A DNA stretch of 64,000 nt from Bartonella sp. MM73XJBT.G (GTDB taxonomy: Bacteria; Pseudomonadota; Alphaproteobacteria; Rhizobiales; Rhizobiaceae): contig NZ_JAQISW010000001.1 of the NCBI RefSeq assembly GCF_028618435.1, positions 1 to 64,000 of the forward strand, given 5' to 3'. Positions 48,497 through 59,730 of the stretch are shown here, piece after piece. Made by a program: the position numbers and the translations under genes. The notes under the pieces were generated by a model that did no database searches, was not told where the DNA came from, and saw only the letters and a list, made by a program, of their open reading frames with translations. How positions within the stretch are numbered: the stretch's first letter is position 1; each line of letters starts with the position of its first letter.

Positions 48497-48991
48497 GTGA
48501 TAAAACTTTATTCTATAAATCCTCGTTTTTTTATCGTTATATTTCTCTGTATTCTGTTAATTGAGATTGCTGGTTTTATCTTTGTTGGTCAAGCAATTGG
48601 CATTTTGGCAACTTTGAGTTTGGTTGTTCTCACAACCATAATTGGGGTTATTTTATTGCGAATTCAAGGTCTTAGCCTTTTAAAAAACATACAAAGTGAA
48701 CTTATCCAAGGACGCACATTAGAAAACAATATTATTCATGATGCTTGCATCATGTTTAGTGCAATTTTGCTTATTCTCCCCGGTTTTGTAACAGATCTCT
48801 TGGGGATATTACTTCTTATTAAACCAATTCGCTCTTTTGCTTGGCATTTCTTTTCATCATTAAAAAATACGTTGAATTCCAATATGAAAAGAAAAAATAA
48901 TTCTGAAAAAATAATTGATCTTAACGCTGCAGATTACAAAATTCATGATACGACAGAATCCCCATGGCGCAAAAATGATGATAATCAGTGA
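48497..48991 (+). CDS. fxsA: FxsA family membrane protein
   Basis: A 164-residue inner-membrane protein with a GTG start at 48497 after AAGGAA. Hydrophobic segments at about 10-50 and 78-118 enclose the FxsA core: EIAGFIFVGQAIGILATL, GVILLRIQGLSLL, ILPGFVTDLLGILLLI. In E. coli FxsA affects exclusion of phage T7 by F plasmids; its native role is unclear. The C-terminal 45 residues are hydrophilic. It precedes secB by about 145 bases, a conserved neighbourhood in Rhizobiales. Confidence 0.92.
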   Translation: MIKLYSINPRFFIVIFLCILLIEIAGFIFVGQAIGILATLSLVVLTTIIGVILLRIQGLSLLKNIQSELIQGRTLENNIIHDACIMFSAILLILPGFVTDLLGILLLIKPIRSFAWHFFSSLKNTLNSNMKRKNNSEKIIDLNAADYKIHDTTESPWRKNDDNQ

Positions 48992-49135
48992 ATTTGCCTA
49001 AAAAATCTGCAACAAACGAAAAAAATAGTCAAGATAAAGCGCGCGTTCCTTGCAACCTTTAGCAAGGCATGATAACCAATTCGATTTTTAGATCTGAAAT
49101 AAATATACATAATTATAATGAGAGAGGTTCGTCGT

Positions 49136-49612
49136 ATGGCCGAAGGTGAAATGAACAACAGTGGCGGAGAGCCGGTTTTTGCTGTATTAACGCAATATTT
49201 AAAAGATTTATCATTCGAAAACCCAGGTGCTCCCCATTCATTGCGTACGCGTGAAAAATCACCACAAATTGATATCAATATTAATGTCAATGCTAACCCG
49301 ATTGGTGATGACAATTATGATGTCGTTTTATCTCTCTCCGTCAAAGCCAATGATAATACTGAAACTTTATTTCATGTAGAACTGATTTACGGAGGAGTTT
49401 TCCACCTGAAAAACATTCCACAAGAACATGTTATGCCTCTGGTCTTTATTGAATGTCCCCGTCTTTTATTTCCATTTGCGCGCCAAATTATATCTAATGC
49501 TACTCAAAATGGTGGTTTTCCACCTTTGTGGATTGATCCTATTGATTTTGCAGCTCTCTTTCAAAAGCGTCTCGCTGAAGAACAAAAAGACAATCAAATA
49601 CAGCCTTCTTAA
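49136..49612 (+). CDS. secB: Protein-export chaperone SecB
   Basis: A 158-residue cytosolic tetrameric chaperone that keeps secretory proteins unfolded and hands them to SecA. Typical segments are [40 protein letters not shown] and [33 protein letters not shown]. The start at 49136 is preceded by GAGAGAGG; an in-frame ATG at 49118 is also open. It ends in a clear terminator (49636-49675). Confidence 0.96.
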   Translation: MAEGEMNNSGGEPVFAVLTQYLKDLSFENPGAPHSLRTREKSPQIDININVNANPIGDDNYDVVLSLSVKANDNTETLFHVELIYGGVFHLKNIPQEHVMPLVFIECPRLLFPFARQIISNATQNGGFPPLWIDPIDFAALFQKRLAEEQKDNQIQPS

Positions 49613-49635
49613 AAATTTGTTCTTTTGCTATCATA

Positions 49636-49680
49636 AAGCCCTTTAATATATTATTGATCTATTAAGGGCTTTTTTCTTTA
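49636..49680 (+). terminator. Terminator between convergent secB and maeB
   Basis: AAGCCCTT-T-AATA (49636-49648) pairs with TATTAAGGGCTT (49660-49671), with one bulged base, and runs into TTTTTTCTTT. On the other strand it lies just after the maeB stop and may also serve that gene. Confidence 0.82.
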
Positions 49681-51978
49681 AATGACTTTTGCCGCATGAT
49701 AAGCTGCAAGCATTGCAATATTGACAACATCTGTATCGCTTCCACTAAACGGTACAATTTGAACAGATTTTTCCAATCCAATTAAAATAGGACCGATGAT
49801 GGTTGCTTCTCCAAGTTCTTGTAACATTTTGCTTGCAATAGAAGATGCGTGATAGCTAGGCATAACCAAAATATTAGCAGGCTCTGTTAATCCCATAAAT
49901 GGATATTGCTGCATCAATTTTGAATTAAGCGCTACATCAGCACTCATTTCTCCATCAAACTCAAAATCAACTTTGCGTTCATGCAAAATATTAATTGCAT
50001 CCTGAATTTGCTGTGTGACATTCCCTTTCATATAACCAAACGTAGAAAACGCTAAAAACGCAACCCTTGGTTGACATCCAAATCCACGCACAAACGAAGC
50101 GGTTTGTTCCGCTATATCCGCTAGTTCTTTAGCATTAGGATTTTCATAAACGGCAGTATCCGCAATAAACACAGTTCGTCCACGGCAAATAGCCATTGAA
50201 ATACCAATCAGTCGTTCTTTTGGTTTTTCATCAATTGCCCGACGTATATCAACCAGCGCTGTTTCATAATTGCGTGTCACCCCTGTAACCATTGCATCCG
50301 CATCTCCTAATGCCACCATACACGCAGCAAAATAATTTCGATCATTATTGATACGGCGATGACAATCGCGCAACAGCCAGCCTTGGCGCTGCATCTTTTT
50401 ATAAAGATAATTTGCATAAGCATCTGTACGACAGGAAAGCTTAGCATTCATAATTGAGATACCTTCACGCTCCAGATCAATTCCAGCGGTAAAAGCCGTT
50501 TCTCTTACTTGCTCTTCACGACCAACCAAAATCGCTTTTCCTAATTGTTGATGAACATAGGAAACAGCAGCCCGCATGACTTGCTCCTCTTCACCTTCTG
50601 CAAAAACAATTTGTTTTGGCGCTTGACGAACATGGTTATAAATCCCACGCATCATTGAAGAAGTAGGGTCACGTCTCGCATTCAAATCGCGCTCATAAGC
50701 CTCTAAATCATCTATGTTCTTTTGCGCAACACCACTTTTCATCGCTGCTTTTGCTACCGCGATTGAAACAACCGTAAACAAACGTGGATCAAAAGGAACA
50801 GGAATGATATAATTCGGTCCAAATTTCAACCGCTTTCCATGATAAGCTTCTGCAACACTGTCAGGAACTTCTTCATGGGCTAAATTAGCAAGGGCTCTTG
50901 CCGCAGCAATCTTCATATCTTCATTAATAACGGTTGCACGCACATCAAGCGCACCACGAAATATATAAGGAAAACAAAGAACATTGTTAATCTGATTTGG
51001 ATAATCCGAACGACCTGTCGCAACAATGGCATCATTACGCACTTGCATAACTTCTTCTGGGGTAATTTCTGGATCGGGATTAGCCATAGCAAAAATAATC
51101 GGCTGCAGTGCCATGGACTTCACCATTTCAGGAGTTAATGCACCTTTAGCAGAAACCCCGAAAAATATATCTGCCCCTTCCATTGCTTCGGCAAGTGTTC
51201 GTTTATCGGTTCGGATAGCATGAGCAGATTTCCATTGATTCATTCCCTCTTTGCGCCCTTCATAGACAACGCCTTTGGTATCACATAGGATGATATTTTC
51301 AGCTCTAAAACCCATCGCCTTAATCAATTCAATACAAGCAATGCCGGCAGAACCAGCACCATTACAGACAAGCCGCGCATTTTGCATATCACGTCCTGTT
51401 AGCTTCAAAGCATTGAGCACACCAGCAGCGACAATAATTGCTGTACCATGTTGATCATCATGAAAAACAGGAATATTCATCACCTCGCGTAAGCGACTTT
51501 CAATCATAAAGCACTCAGGCGCCTTAATATCTTCAAGATTGATGCCGCCAAAAGAAGGTTCTAAATGGCGCACCAAATTGATAAAATTCTCTGGATCGTT
51601 TGTATCAATTTCTAAATCAATGGAATCAATATCGGCAAAGCGCTTAAAAAGCACTGCCTTACCTTCCATCACAGGCTTAGATGCAAGCGCACCTAAATTG
51701 CCTAAACCTAGAATAGCTGTTCCATTTGATATAACAGCAACAAGATTGCCCTTTGCTGTATAATCATAAGCCAATGCTGAATTTTGAGCAATTGCCTTAA
51801 CTGGAACCGCAACACCTGGAGAATAAGCAAGAGCTAAATCATGCTGTGTTGCCATAGACTTTGTTGCAACAATCTCAAGCTTTCCTGGCCGACCACGACT
51901 ATGAAAATCAAGAGCTTCTCGTTCGCTCGCACTGTAAACCGTTTGATACATTTTCTGATCCTGCTCGCTCTTTTTCAT
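49678..51978 (-). CDS. maeB: NADP-dependent malic enzyme with phosphotransacetylase-like domain
   Basis: A 766-residue two-domain protein. Residues about 15-435 are a malic enzyme (YSPGVAVPVKAIA, NLEDIKAPECF, FHDDQHGTAIIVAAGVLNAL, and the NAD(P)-binding GAGSAGIACIELIK), converting malate to pyruvate and CO2. Residues about 440-760 resemble phosphotransacetylase (IVFAEGEEEQVMRAA, FGYMKGNVTQQIQDAI, FDGEMSADVALN); in MaeB enzymes this part mainly mediates oligomerisation and regulation by acetyl-CoA. Domain order and length match MaeB. It supports gluconeogenesis and NADPH supply from TCA intermediates. Confidence 0.96.
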   Translation of the reverse strand: MKKSEQDQKMYQTVYSASEREALDFHSRGRPGKLEIVATKSMATQHDLALAYSPGVAVPVKAIAQNSALAYDYTAKGNLVAVISNGTAILGLGNLGALASKPVMEGKAVLFKRFADIDSIDLEIDTNDPENFINLVRHLEPSFGGINLEDIKAPECFMIESRLREVMNIPVFHDDQHGTAIIVAAGVLNALKLTGRDMQNARLVCNGAGSAGIACIELIKAMGFRAENIILCDTKGVVYEGRKEGMNQWKSAHAIRTDKRTLAEAMEGADIFFGVSAKGALTPEMVKSMALQPIIFAMANPDPEITPEEVMQVRNDAIVATGRSDYPNQINNVLCFPYIFRGALDVRATVINEDMKIAAARALANLAHEEVPDSVAEAYHGKRLKFGPNYIIPVPFDPRLFTVVSIAVAKAAMKSGVAQKNIDDLEAYERDLNARRDPTSSMMRGIYNHVRQAPKQIVFAEGEEEQVMRAAVSYVHQQLGKAILVGREEQVRETAFTAGIDLEREGISIMNAKLSCRTDAYANYLYKKMQRQGWLLRDCHRRINNDRNYFAACMVALGDADAMVTGVTRNYETALVDIRRAIDEKPKERLIGISMAICRGRTVFIADTAVYENPNAKELADIAEQTASFVRGFGCQPRVAFLAFSTFGYMKGNVTQQIQDAINILHERKVDFEFDGEMSADVALNSKLMQQYPFMGLTEPANILVMPSYHASSIASKMLQELGEATIIGPILIGLEKSVQIVPFSGSDTDVVNIAMLAAYHAAKVI

Positions 51979-52174
51979 CTCACTTTATTTTCTCCAAAAA
52001 CAGTGTAAATTCTGCTTGATAATGCATATAATCATTCGATTTGATTCATATGTTAGAAATCGCTATTCTTTGCCTTAGCAAATCTGATGATGCGTTTCAA
52101 TTTAGAGATAAATAAATATCGAAGTAAACAAAAAAGAGTAAAAGCTTCACTGAAAGGGAACAGGCTACGTAAAA

Positions 52175-54919
52175 ATGGATAAAAAAAACGACCATAAAAA
52201 TAATTTAATTCCACAGCCTGCTTCCCTCTCTGCTTCCTCTTCAGAACGTCTTACACCTATGATGGAGCAATACATAGAAATCAAAGCTGTCCATCATGAT
52301 TGCCTTCTTTTTTACCGAATGGGGGATTTTTATGAATTATTTTTTAAGGATGCAATTGAAGCTGCTCAAGCTTTAGGAATCACGCTCACAGCACGCGGAA
52401 AACATTTAGGGCAAGATATTCCTATGTGTGGTGTTCCCGTTCATGCTGCAGACGATTATTTGCAAAAACTAATTGCTTGTGGTTATCGCGTTGCTGTTTG
52501 TGAACAAACAGAAGATCCTGCTGAGGCAAAGAAACGTGGCTCTAAATCTGTTGTTCGGCGTGATGTTGTTCGCCTTGTAACCCCCGGAACGATAACAGAA
52601 GAAAAACTCCTTGATCCAACACGCGCAAATTATCTGATGACACTTTCTCGGATAAAAACTGGCGATAGAGAAGAATTTGCTCTTTCTTGGATTGATATCT
52701 CAACAGGCATATTTCGTGTAACAGAAAGCCGCCAAGAAAAACTTTTAGCAGATATTATGCGTGTAGACCCACAAGAAATCATTGTTGCTGATTCCTTTTT
52801 TCATGATAAATCGCATAAATCACTTTTTAATGTTCTTGATCGTATCGTTTCACCTCAACCGGCTTGTCTCTTTGATACCCTCACCGCTGAACGAGATATT
52901 TGCACTTATTTTAAACTCTCAACGTTGGAAGGTGTTGCCGATTATTCACGCTGCGAACTCTCTGCAATCGTAGCTGCTATTCGTTATATCGAAAAAACAC
53001 AAATCACGCATCGCCCCCCCCTCATGCAACCTGAGTGCCAAAATGAAAGTGCTACCCTTTTTATTGATGCTGCAACCAGACTAAGCCTTGAGCTTATTCG
53101 AACGACATCAGGTCAACGGGATGGAAGTTTATTAAAAGCTATTGATCGCACTGTAACAGGAGGAGGATCTCGCCTTCTCATTGATCGCCTTATTGCTCCT
53201 CTTACCATCCCTTCTGCTATTGATACGCGTTTAGATTCTATCGATTTTTTTCTCCGGAATCCTTCTCTTGCAGAAGCGATAAAGCTCACTTTAAAAGGGG
53301 GCCCAGATATGCCCCGCGCCGTTTCACGTTTGGCTCTTGGACGAGGAGGTCCCCGTGATATGGCAACGATTCAACGCGGCTTTGAAATCATTCGTGAAAT
53401 TCATCAGCTTCTTAATAATGAGCTCCCGCCTCAAGAAATAAGTGATATACAACAGGTGTTTTCAAATCTACCCGTTGCTTTACATTGCCATTTAGACCAA
53501 GCATTGGCTGATGATCTCCCACTGCTTAAACGTGATGGTGGTTTTATTCGTTCCAATTATCATCAAGAACTCGATGAAATGCGTGCTTTACGTGATGAAT
53601 CACGCCGTGTCATTGCTGAACTTCAAGCGCAATATGCCCAAGAAACAGAAATTAAGACGCTTAAAATAAAGCATAATAATATTCTAGGCTATTTCATTGA
53701 AGTCACCAGTACACAAGCATCTTCCCTTACAAATAACCCACAAGCTAAAGCACGCTTTATTCACCGGCAAACAATGGCAAATGCTATGCGCTTTACAACA
53801 ACAGAGCTTGCTGATCTTGAAAGTCGTATTGCCCATGCTGCCAACCACGCCTTGACACTTGAACTAGAGATATTTGATACGCTTGTTCAGGAAATTACCG
53901 AACAAGTTGATTTTATTCGTAAAGCCGCTGAAGCACTTGCTATTTTAGATGTTTCTGTCGCTTTAGCACATCTTGCTGAAGAACAAGGATATTGCCGCCC
54001 TAAAATTGATCATTCACTGACCTTCCATATCACCGCAGGACGCCATCCAGTTGTTGAGCAAGCACTCCGCAAACAAGCAGCAGAACCCTTTGTTGCCAAT
54101 AATTGTGATCTCTCTGCGCAAAAAAATCAGCAATATGCAGCAATCTGGCTTTTGACAGGACCTAATATGGGAGGAAAATCAACCTTTTTACGGCAGAACG
54201 CTCTTATAGCTATTATGGCGCAAATGGGATCCTTTGTTCCTGCAACCTCAGCACACATTGGCGTTGTTGATCGCCTGTTTAGTCGTGTTGGTGCTTCTGA
54301 TGATCTTGCTCGGGGACGCTCAACCTTTATGATGGAAATGGTTGAAACGGCAACGATTCTCAATCATGCAAGTCACCATTCTCTTGTTATTCTCGATGAA
54401 ATAGGACGTGGAACATCAACCTTTGATGGACTTTCTATTGCTTGGGCTGCTGTTGAATATCTCCATGAAGTTAATCACTGTCGTGCTATTCTCGCTACCC
54501 ATTTTCATGAAATGACAGCACTGACCGAAAAACTTGATAGACTGCACAATGTAACCATGAAAGTTAAAAATTGGAATGGTGATGTGGTTTTTCTTCATGA
54601 AGTCACACCAGGAGCCGCTGACCGATCCTATGGTGTACAAGTCGCAAAGCTTGCTGGACTTCCTTCAGCTGTTATTACACGAGCAACAGATGTCCTCCAT
54701 CAATTAGAACAAGGTGAAATGGCTGGAAAAGGACATAAACTCATCGATGATTTACCACTCTTTTCTCTTCAAACAACCTCTCCCCTTAACGAAGAAAGAA
54801 ACAAACATGATGTACTTCACGAAGCTTTAAAAAATATTCATCCCGATGAGCTTTCCCCTAAACAAGCTTTAGAAACAATTTATCACCTCAAACAACTTGA
54901 AAAAAATAATTCCTTATAA
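52175..54919 (+). CDS. mutS: DNA mismatch repair protein MutS
   Basis: A 914-residue ATPase that recognises mispaired or looped bases. The N-terminal mismatch-reading Phe-x-Glu motif is in [15 protein letters not shown] (about residues 46-60). The connector, lever and clamp domains follow. The ATPase has Walker [10 protein letters not shown] (662-670), Walker [17 protein letters not shown], and the His of [10 protein letters not shown]. The C-terminus ends [15 protein letters not shown], typical of proteobacterial MutS. It is monocistronic and plus-strand, divergent from maeB. Confidence 0.98.
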   Translation: MDKKNDHKNNLIPQPASLSASSSERLTPMMEQYIEIKAVHHDCLLFYRMGDFYELFFKDAIEAAQALGITLTARGKHLGQDIPMCGVPVHAADDYLQKLIACGYRVAVCEQTEDPAEAKKRGSKSVVRRDVVRLVTPGTITEEKLLDPTRANYLMTLSRIKTGDREEFALSWIDISTGIFRVTESRQEKLLADIMRVDPQEIIVADSFFHDKSHKSLFNVLDRIVSPQPACLFDTLTAERDICTYFKLSTLEGVADYSRCELSAIVAAIRYIEKTQITHRPPLMQPECQNESATLFIDAATRLSLELIRTTSGQRDGSLLKAIDRTVTGGGSRLLIDRLIAPLTIPSAIDTRLDSIDFFLRNPSLAEAIKLTLKGGPDMPRAVSRLALGRGGPRDMATIQRGFEIIREIHQLLNNELPPQEISDIQQVFSNLPVALHCHLDQALADDLPLLKRDGGFIRSNYHQELDEMRALRDESRRVIAELQAQYAQETEIKTLKIKHNNILGYFIEVTSTQASSLTNNPQAKARFIHRQTMANAMRFTTTELADLESRIAHAANHALTLELEIFDTLVQEITEQVDFIRKAAEALAILDVSVALAHLAEEQGYCRPKIDHSLTFHITAGRHPVVEQALRKQAAEPFVANNCDLSAQKNQQYAAIWLLTGPNMGGKSTFLRQNALIAIMAQMGSFVPATSAHIGVVDRLFSRVGASDDLARGRSTFMMEMVETATILNHASHHSLVILDEIGRGTSTFDGLSIAWAAVEYLHEVNHCRAILATHFHEMTALTEKLDRLHNVTMKVKNWNGDVVFLHEVTPGAADRSYGVQVAKLAGLPSAVITRATDVLHQLEQGEMAGKGHKLIDDLPLFSLQTTSPLNEERNKHDVLHEALKNIHPDELSPKQALETIYHLKQLEKNNSL

Positions 54920-55957
54920 AAATAAACACTCTCTTTTATTAAAAAGCTTTCTTAATAGCAAATTAAAGTACCCTTTTTGATATGTTTTAGCATAAAGTAA
55001 CTGTTTACTGTATCCTCATCACTTTTCTGCGCAACATATTTTGATAAGCATAGAGAGAAAAACCCTGTGCATTTTCATATTTTCTTAGATCAAGATTAGC
55101 TCTTATACAAAAAAAATAATCAACATCGATTCTTTTTACAAAACAGTCCTTTTTTGCAAAGATTGTTACGAAATTTTCTCTCCCCTATGAATAAATAGAT
55201 TTAATGAATCATACTTTTTTACGATCAATATTATTGTTATCATAGCAACAGCTTTGGTTTAAAGCTGTCTGTGTTGGAACGCTCCCCAATTTTGCATGAT
55301 AAATTCATAGATAATGGATCGTAAATTTTGTTGATATTTTAAACGATAAAGAACTCTTTTAATGTTTTTACATATGTTGTATGAACAAACTCTACTGCTT
55401 TTGATTTTCCTAAAAAGCCTTTGAGCTCCTTCCCGCATCTCAAAAATGGAAATTCTCACTTAAATCTGGGCTGTTTTCAGACCAGATTCTAGAAGCTTTT
55501 CCTTGAATTCCAGTCATATGATTCACTTAAACTAAAGAATTGACAAGCTTCTTTTAAGAATATTCCCACACACTAAAAAATACTTAATGTTGAAGGCCGT
55601 TTTATATCACAGCCCTCAATAAGGGTGTTTTACGACATAACATGATAATATCACCAATACAGTAAATATCTTTCCTAAATATGCGTAAAAAGAGGTCGCA
55701 ATCTCCTACAAAACTTAGAAGATAATATGAAAAATCATCAATCCCCTTCTTCACCTATCTTATATAGCTAGTTGCTAAAACGAAAAATCTGCAACAAGCT
55801 TTTAAATCATATTTATGTTTTTTAATCATATTCACGATGACTCAAAATATTATGATAAGTTCGTAAACTTATAGAATAATCTGCTTAGAATATCGTGCAA
55901 AAAATCAGAGCATACTTTCTCTTTACCTTTTCTTATAAGGATGCATCCTTCATCTCA
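54920..55957. other. Intergenic region of about 1 kb, no supported gene
   Basis: Between convergent mutS and ilvD. The minus-strand frame at 55259-55459 is Arg/Lys/Ile-rich and unlike its neighbours in codon use, so I do not call it. No tRNA or clear terminator seen. Confidence 0.5.
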
Positions 55958-57796
55958 TCAAATATTACGAACAGCACCTTTTGCAGCAGAAGTTGTCATC
56001 GCAGCATAAGCTTTGAGAGCCTTTGAAACTTTGCGCTGACGCTTCTCAACCGGTTGCCAAGCATCTTTTCCTTTCGCTTCCATCTTGGCACGACGCTGTT
56101 TCATCTCAACATCATCAACCAACATATGAATGCTACGGTTTGGAATGTCAATTTCTATGATATCCCCTTCTTCCACCAACGCAATTTCTCCTCCTTCAGC
56201 TGCTTCTGGTGAAATATGGCCTATCGAAAGACCTGAGCTTCCCCCTGAAAAACGTCCATCCGTAACAAGTGCACAAACTTTGCCCAATCCTTTAGATTTG
56301 AGATAACTTGTTGGATAAAGCATCTCTTGCATTCCAGGTCCCCCACGCGGTCCTTCATAACGGATTAAAACAATTTCACCTGTTTTAATTTTATCATTTA
56401 AGATCGCTAAAACAGCTGAATCTTGACTTTCAAAAATTCTCGCTGGACCTTTAAAGGTCAAAATTGATTGATCAACACCTGCTGTTTTTACAATACAGCC
56501 ATCTTTAGCAAGATTTCCATAAAGAACTGCCAATCCTCCATCTTGTGAATAGGCATGCTCCCTATCACGAATCACACCTTTTTCACGATCAAGATCAAGA
56601 GTCTCATAGCGACAAGATTGACTAAAAGCTATCTGTGTCGGAATCCCCCCTGGAGCGGCACGATAAAATGCATAAACTGTTGATTCTTTGGTTTGTTTTA
56701 TATCCCAATGATCAAGAGCTTCTTTCATGGTTTTTGCGTGAACCGTATAAGTTGATGTATCAATGAGTCCAGCCGCATCTAGCTCGCCTAAAAGCCCCAT
56801 AATACCACCTGCGCGATGAACATCTTCCATATGGACATTCGCAACAGCAGGAGCAACCTTGCATAAAACTGGAACACGACGTGAAAGGTGGTCAATATCC
56901 GTCATGGTAAAATCTACCTCACCTTCTTGTGCCGCTGCTAAAAGATGCAGTACCGTATTGGTTGAGCCCCCCATGGCAATATCAACAGTCATGGCATTTT
57001 CAAAAGCCCTGCGTGAAGCAATAGAGCGTGGCAAAATCGTTTCATCATCTTTTTCATAATAACGCTTGGCCAATGCAACAATCTGCCTTCCAGCTTCTTC
57101 AAAAAGCATCCGTCGATCTGCATGTGTTGCGAGCACTGATCCATTTCCAGGAAGCGAAAGCCCCAAAGCTTCTGTTAAGCAATTCATGGAATTAGCCGTA
57201 AACATTCCTGAACAAGACCCACATGTAGGACAAGCAGCACGTTCCATTTCAGCAACTTCTTCTTCTGAATTCTGTTCTGAAGCGGCGGCAACCATGGCAT
57301 CAACCAAATCAACCCTTAAATCTTGATCTTTCCATTTAATCTTACCGGCTTCCATAGGCCCGCCTGAAACAAAGATTGTTGGAATATTCAATCGTAAAGC
57401 AGCCATTAACATTCCAGGTGTAATTTTGTCACAATTAGAAATACAAACAAGAGCATCCGCACAATGGGCATTGACCATATACTCTACAGAATCAGCAATA
57501 ATTTCACGTGAGGGCAGAGAATAAAGCATTCCATCGTGACCCATCGCAATTCCATCATCTACAGCAATGGTGTTAAACTCTTTTGCAACACCACCAGCAA
57601 TGGCTATCTGTTGTGCAACCAATTGTCCAAGATCTTTTAAATGAACATGCCCTGGTACAAATTGTGTAAAAGAATTCGCAATCGCAATAATGGGTTTACC
57701 AAAATCCGCATCTTTCATCCCTGTTGCACGCCAAAGACCGCGAGCTCCTGCCATATTACGCCCGTGTGTTGATATTCTTGAACGGTAAGAAGGCAT
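55958..57796 (-). CDS. ilvD: Dihydroxy-acid dehydratase
   Basis: A 612-residue iron-sulfur enzyme of valine, leucine and isoleucine synthesis, dehydrating 2,3-dihydroxy acids to 2-keto acids. Cluster ligands include Cys122 in [12 protein letters not shown] and Cys195 in [18 protein letters not shown]; Asp81 ([13 protein letters not shown]) and carbamylated-Lys-type Lys124 help bind Mg2+. The start ATG at 57796 follows GAGGGG and gives the family's [20 protein letters not shown] start; an in-frame ATG nine codons upstream (57823) looks like leader. It is a single gene flanked by long empty regions. Confidence 0.96.
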   Translation of the reverse strand: MPSYRSRISTHGRNMAGARGLWRATGMKDADFGKPIIAIANSFTQFVPGHVHLKDLGQLVAQQIAIAGGVAKEFNTIAVDDGIAMGHDGMLYSLPSREIIADSVEYMVNAHCADALVCISNCDKITPGMLMAALRLNIPTIFVSGGPMEAGKIKWKDQDLRVDLVDAMVAAASEQNSEEEVAEMERAACPTCGSCSGMFTANSMNCLTEALGLSLPGNGSVLATHADRRMLFEEAGRQIVALAKRYYEKDDETILPRSIASRRAFENAMTVDIAMGGSTNTVLHLLAAAQEGEVDFTMTDIDHLSRRVPVLCKVAPAVANVHMEDVHRAGGIMGLLGELDAAGLIDTSTYTVHAKTMKEALDHWDIKQTKESTVYAFYRAAPGGIPTQIAFSQSCRYETLDLDREKGVIRDREHAYSQDGGLAVLYGNLAKDGCIVKTAGVDQSILTFKGPARIFESQDSAVLAILNDKIKTGEIVLIRYEGPRGGPGMQEMLYPTSYLKSKGLGKVCALVTDGRFSGGSSGLSIGHISPEAAEGGEIALVEEGDIIEIDIPNRSIHMLVDDVEMKQRRAKMEAKGKDAWQPVEKRQRKVSKALKAYAAMTTSAAKGAVRNI

Positions 57797-57823
57797 TATT
57801 TTTTTCCCCTCAAATAATTCCAT

Positions 57824-58845
57824 TTCGCTTGTTGTGCTGTAACTTCACCATAAAACAAGAGCTTTAATATTCAAAAAAGAAAAATACCTTGTCCTGAAGC
57901 ATTCGAAGCACAAAATTAAAGGCCTTACATAAACTTTCTCATAAAGTCATAAAGCTTTTATTTTGCTATTACCTGATAATCAATATCTAATCACAGAATA
58001 ACTACACGTTTGAGACAAATTCAAAATGATTCAGTGCAGAACAAACTATTCTAGATTTTTATATGTAAGATTTAGTGCGTATATTACATCAATCTGTTTG
58101 CGTAATTTCTGGAAGAAGAGGACAGCCTAATTGGTAAAGAATATGAAAGCATAATGGTATAAAAACCTACCATCTCCTTACACTCTAAGCTTTACACCTT
58201 TCAAAAGCATCCATAGCGATATCTTAAATAATGATAATTCTCTCATGCTTTTGTTTTTCACATTCTTCAATGAAGTCAAGATCTTCACGCAAATAGAGTG
58301 CTCCAGTGGAATGAACTTTTCCTACCAATTCACGCATTCATTTTAAAGAAGTATCTCTTAATATGCTCTAGCCCATTTCACCACCAAGCCCATGAATGGT
58401 ATAATATCCCCATAAATAAATAAAACTTATAGAGCACCACCACCTTTACATTTATGTAAAGAAAAATTTGGTAAAATCGTACATTTTACTCATCCAATGT
58501 TGTAAAAGTCATTGACAATTAAGATAATTCATAAAGGGAATATTCTTTCCTTCAAGTATTTTTTACCTACACGCCAACTCTACTTATGATGGGAAAACAA
58601 GTAATTTTAATTGATCAATACGAGAATACCTTAAATGAGGGAATCTCATAATTTTCAGGCTCTTTATTCCAGTTACAAAAAATTAATTATGAATAGTCAT
58701 CAATCTTTTATTTTAGTGATAACACCACATTGCAGAAAAATGCCAATCCTTCTAAGCTCCACACAATACTAAAACACCGCGGCCCTCACCAATAAAAGAA
58801 GGAAAAATCTAACAATACCGCTAAACAGCACAACACCCTTTAACT
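57824..58845. other. Intergenic region of about 1 kb, no supported gene
   Basis: No convincing frame. It contains a perfect 18-base palindrome at 58444-58461 (listed separately). A stretch around 58600-58655 resembles one near 23457-23518. Confidence 0.5.
58444..58461. repeat. Perfect 18-bp palindrome in an empty gap
   Basis: CTTTACAT-TT-ATGTAAAG is an exact inverted repeat (8-2-8). It is symmetric like a dimeric regulator site but has no start codon close on either strand; the nearest gene end is about 450 bases away. Confidence 0.5.
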
Positions 58846-58888
58846 GAGAAAAAATGGATAGAATTTATAAATAGATCCATTTTTTCTC
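58846..58888 (-). terminator. Terminator of the hsp20-DUF1150 operon
   Basis: GAGAAAAAATGGAT (58846-58859) and ATCCATTTTTTCTC (58875-58888) form a perfect 14-bp stem with a 15-nt loop. Because the stem contains six T's on its 3' arm read from either strand, it can act in both directions; it lies 13 bases after the DUF1150 stop. Confidence 0.8.
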
Positions 58889-58900
58889 GTAAAGCGCAAT

Positions 58901-59152
58901 CTAGTGTAGAGTAACAATCTGGAGTTCATGCTCATTGGCTCCAGCAAGAGCAATAGAGCGTTCATCGGATAAAATGATAGGATAACCTGTTTCACCAAAA
59001 AGCGCCCATATGGTAATGCCTGGAGTCATAGGTGGAAGATCTGGAAAGTTTTTAGCCAGATCATCTGTACAAACCTTTTTTAAATAAGCAATCTGTCCCG
59101 CATCAGAGTAGGACGTGTTCTGAAATGATAAGCTTTGTTTATGTTCTCCCAT
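58901..59152 (-). CDS. DUF1150 family small protein
   Basis: An 83-residue protein with the DUF1150 pattern: YSDAGQIAYLKKV near the N-terminus, FPDLPPMTPGITIWALFGETGYPIILSDER in the middle and ALAGANEHELQIVTLH at the end. The family is confined to alphaproteobacteria, is almost always next to an Hsp20 gene, and has no known function. Here it follows hsp20 by 26 bases with a shared terminator, so a role with the small heat-shock protein is likely by context only. Confidence 0.9.
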   Translation of the reverse strand: MGEHKQSLSFQNTSYSDAGQIAYLKKVCTDDLAKNFPDLPPMTPGITIWALFGETGYPIILSDERSIALAGANEHELQIVTLH

Positions 59153-59178
59153 TTCACTATTCCTTTACGCCTTAACTT

Positions 59179-59610
59179 TTATGACTCACTACAACTGACT
59201 TTAATTGGAATCTGTTTTATTTCTTTTTTTAATTTTGGTTGATACAGATTAATTGATAAAAGACCATTTTTCAACTCTGCATTTGTAACATTCATCCCTT
59301 CCGCAAGAACAAAGATCCGCTGGAATTGCCGCGCGGCTATACCGCGATATAAATATTGGTGATTTTGATTGTCTGTTTGTTTACCATGAATAACCAATTG
59401 ATTATCATCGAGCAAAATATTAAGATGATTAATCTTAAATCCAGCAACAGCTAAAGTTATCCGGATATGATTTGCATCATCGTTTTTATGTAAACGCTCA
59501 ATATTATAGGCTGGGTAAGCCTCATCACCTTTACCGATACGTTGTAATATTTTTTCTACAGTTTCAAATCCTAAAAGGAAAGGATTAGAGAAAGGTGTCA
59601 CATGTGTCAT
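59179..59610 (-). CDS. Small heat-shock protein Hsp20 (IbpA-like)
   Basis: A 143-residue chaperone of the alpha-crystallin family that binds unfolding proteins without ATP. The N-terminal arm is short (FSNPFLLGFETVEKILQRI). The alpha-crystallin domain spans about 33-125 (YPAYNIERLHKNDDANHIRITLAVAGF ... RGIAARQFQRIFVLAEGMNVTNAELKNGLLSINLYQP), with the family's GLLSINL strand. The C-terminal tail lacks a clear I-x-I beyond QIPIKV. The leader has a short stem covering the ribosome site (59621-59634), which may be a thermosensor. Operon with DUF1150. Confidence 0.94.
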   Translation of the reverse strand: MTHVTPFSNPFLLGFETVEKILQRIGKGDEAYPAYNIERLHKNDDANHIRITLAVAGFKINHLNILLDDNQLVIHGKQTDNQNHQYLYRGIAARQFQRIFVLAEGMNVTNAELKNGLLSINLYQPKLKKEIKQIPIKVSCSES

Positions 59611-59620
59611 TCATGAGTAT

Positions 59621-59634
59621 CCTCTTTAAAGCGG
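59621..59634 (-). promoter_or_regulatory. Ribosome-site hairpin before hsp20, possible RNA thermometer
   Basis: On the minus strand CCGCT-TTAA-AGAGG folds so that the GAGG ribosome site is paired, ten bases before the ATG. A G-A mismatch weakens the centre, reminiscent of ROSE-type thermometers before small heat-shock genes in rhizobia. The match is short. Confidence 0.3.
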
Positions 59635-59730
59635 CTTTACTTGACAAAACTCTATATAAAGTGTTCGCTGCATTCTTCTCATATAGCGAGCGCGAATGAT
59701 AACTTCAAGAGAGAAGATTAAGAGAGCTTA

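Noticed and set aside
55259-55459. A 66-codon minus-strand frame rich in Arg, Lys and Ile in the mutS-ilvD gap.
   Set aside because: No start signal, no family resemblance, and codon use unlike neighbouring genes.
45405-58189. TTACACTCTAAG recurs in three gaps (45405-45416 on the minus strand, 58178-58189, and TTACACTTTAAG at 46582-46593).
   Set aside because: A 12-mer match is expected many times by chance in 64 kb of AT-rich sequence, and the flanks do not align.
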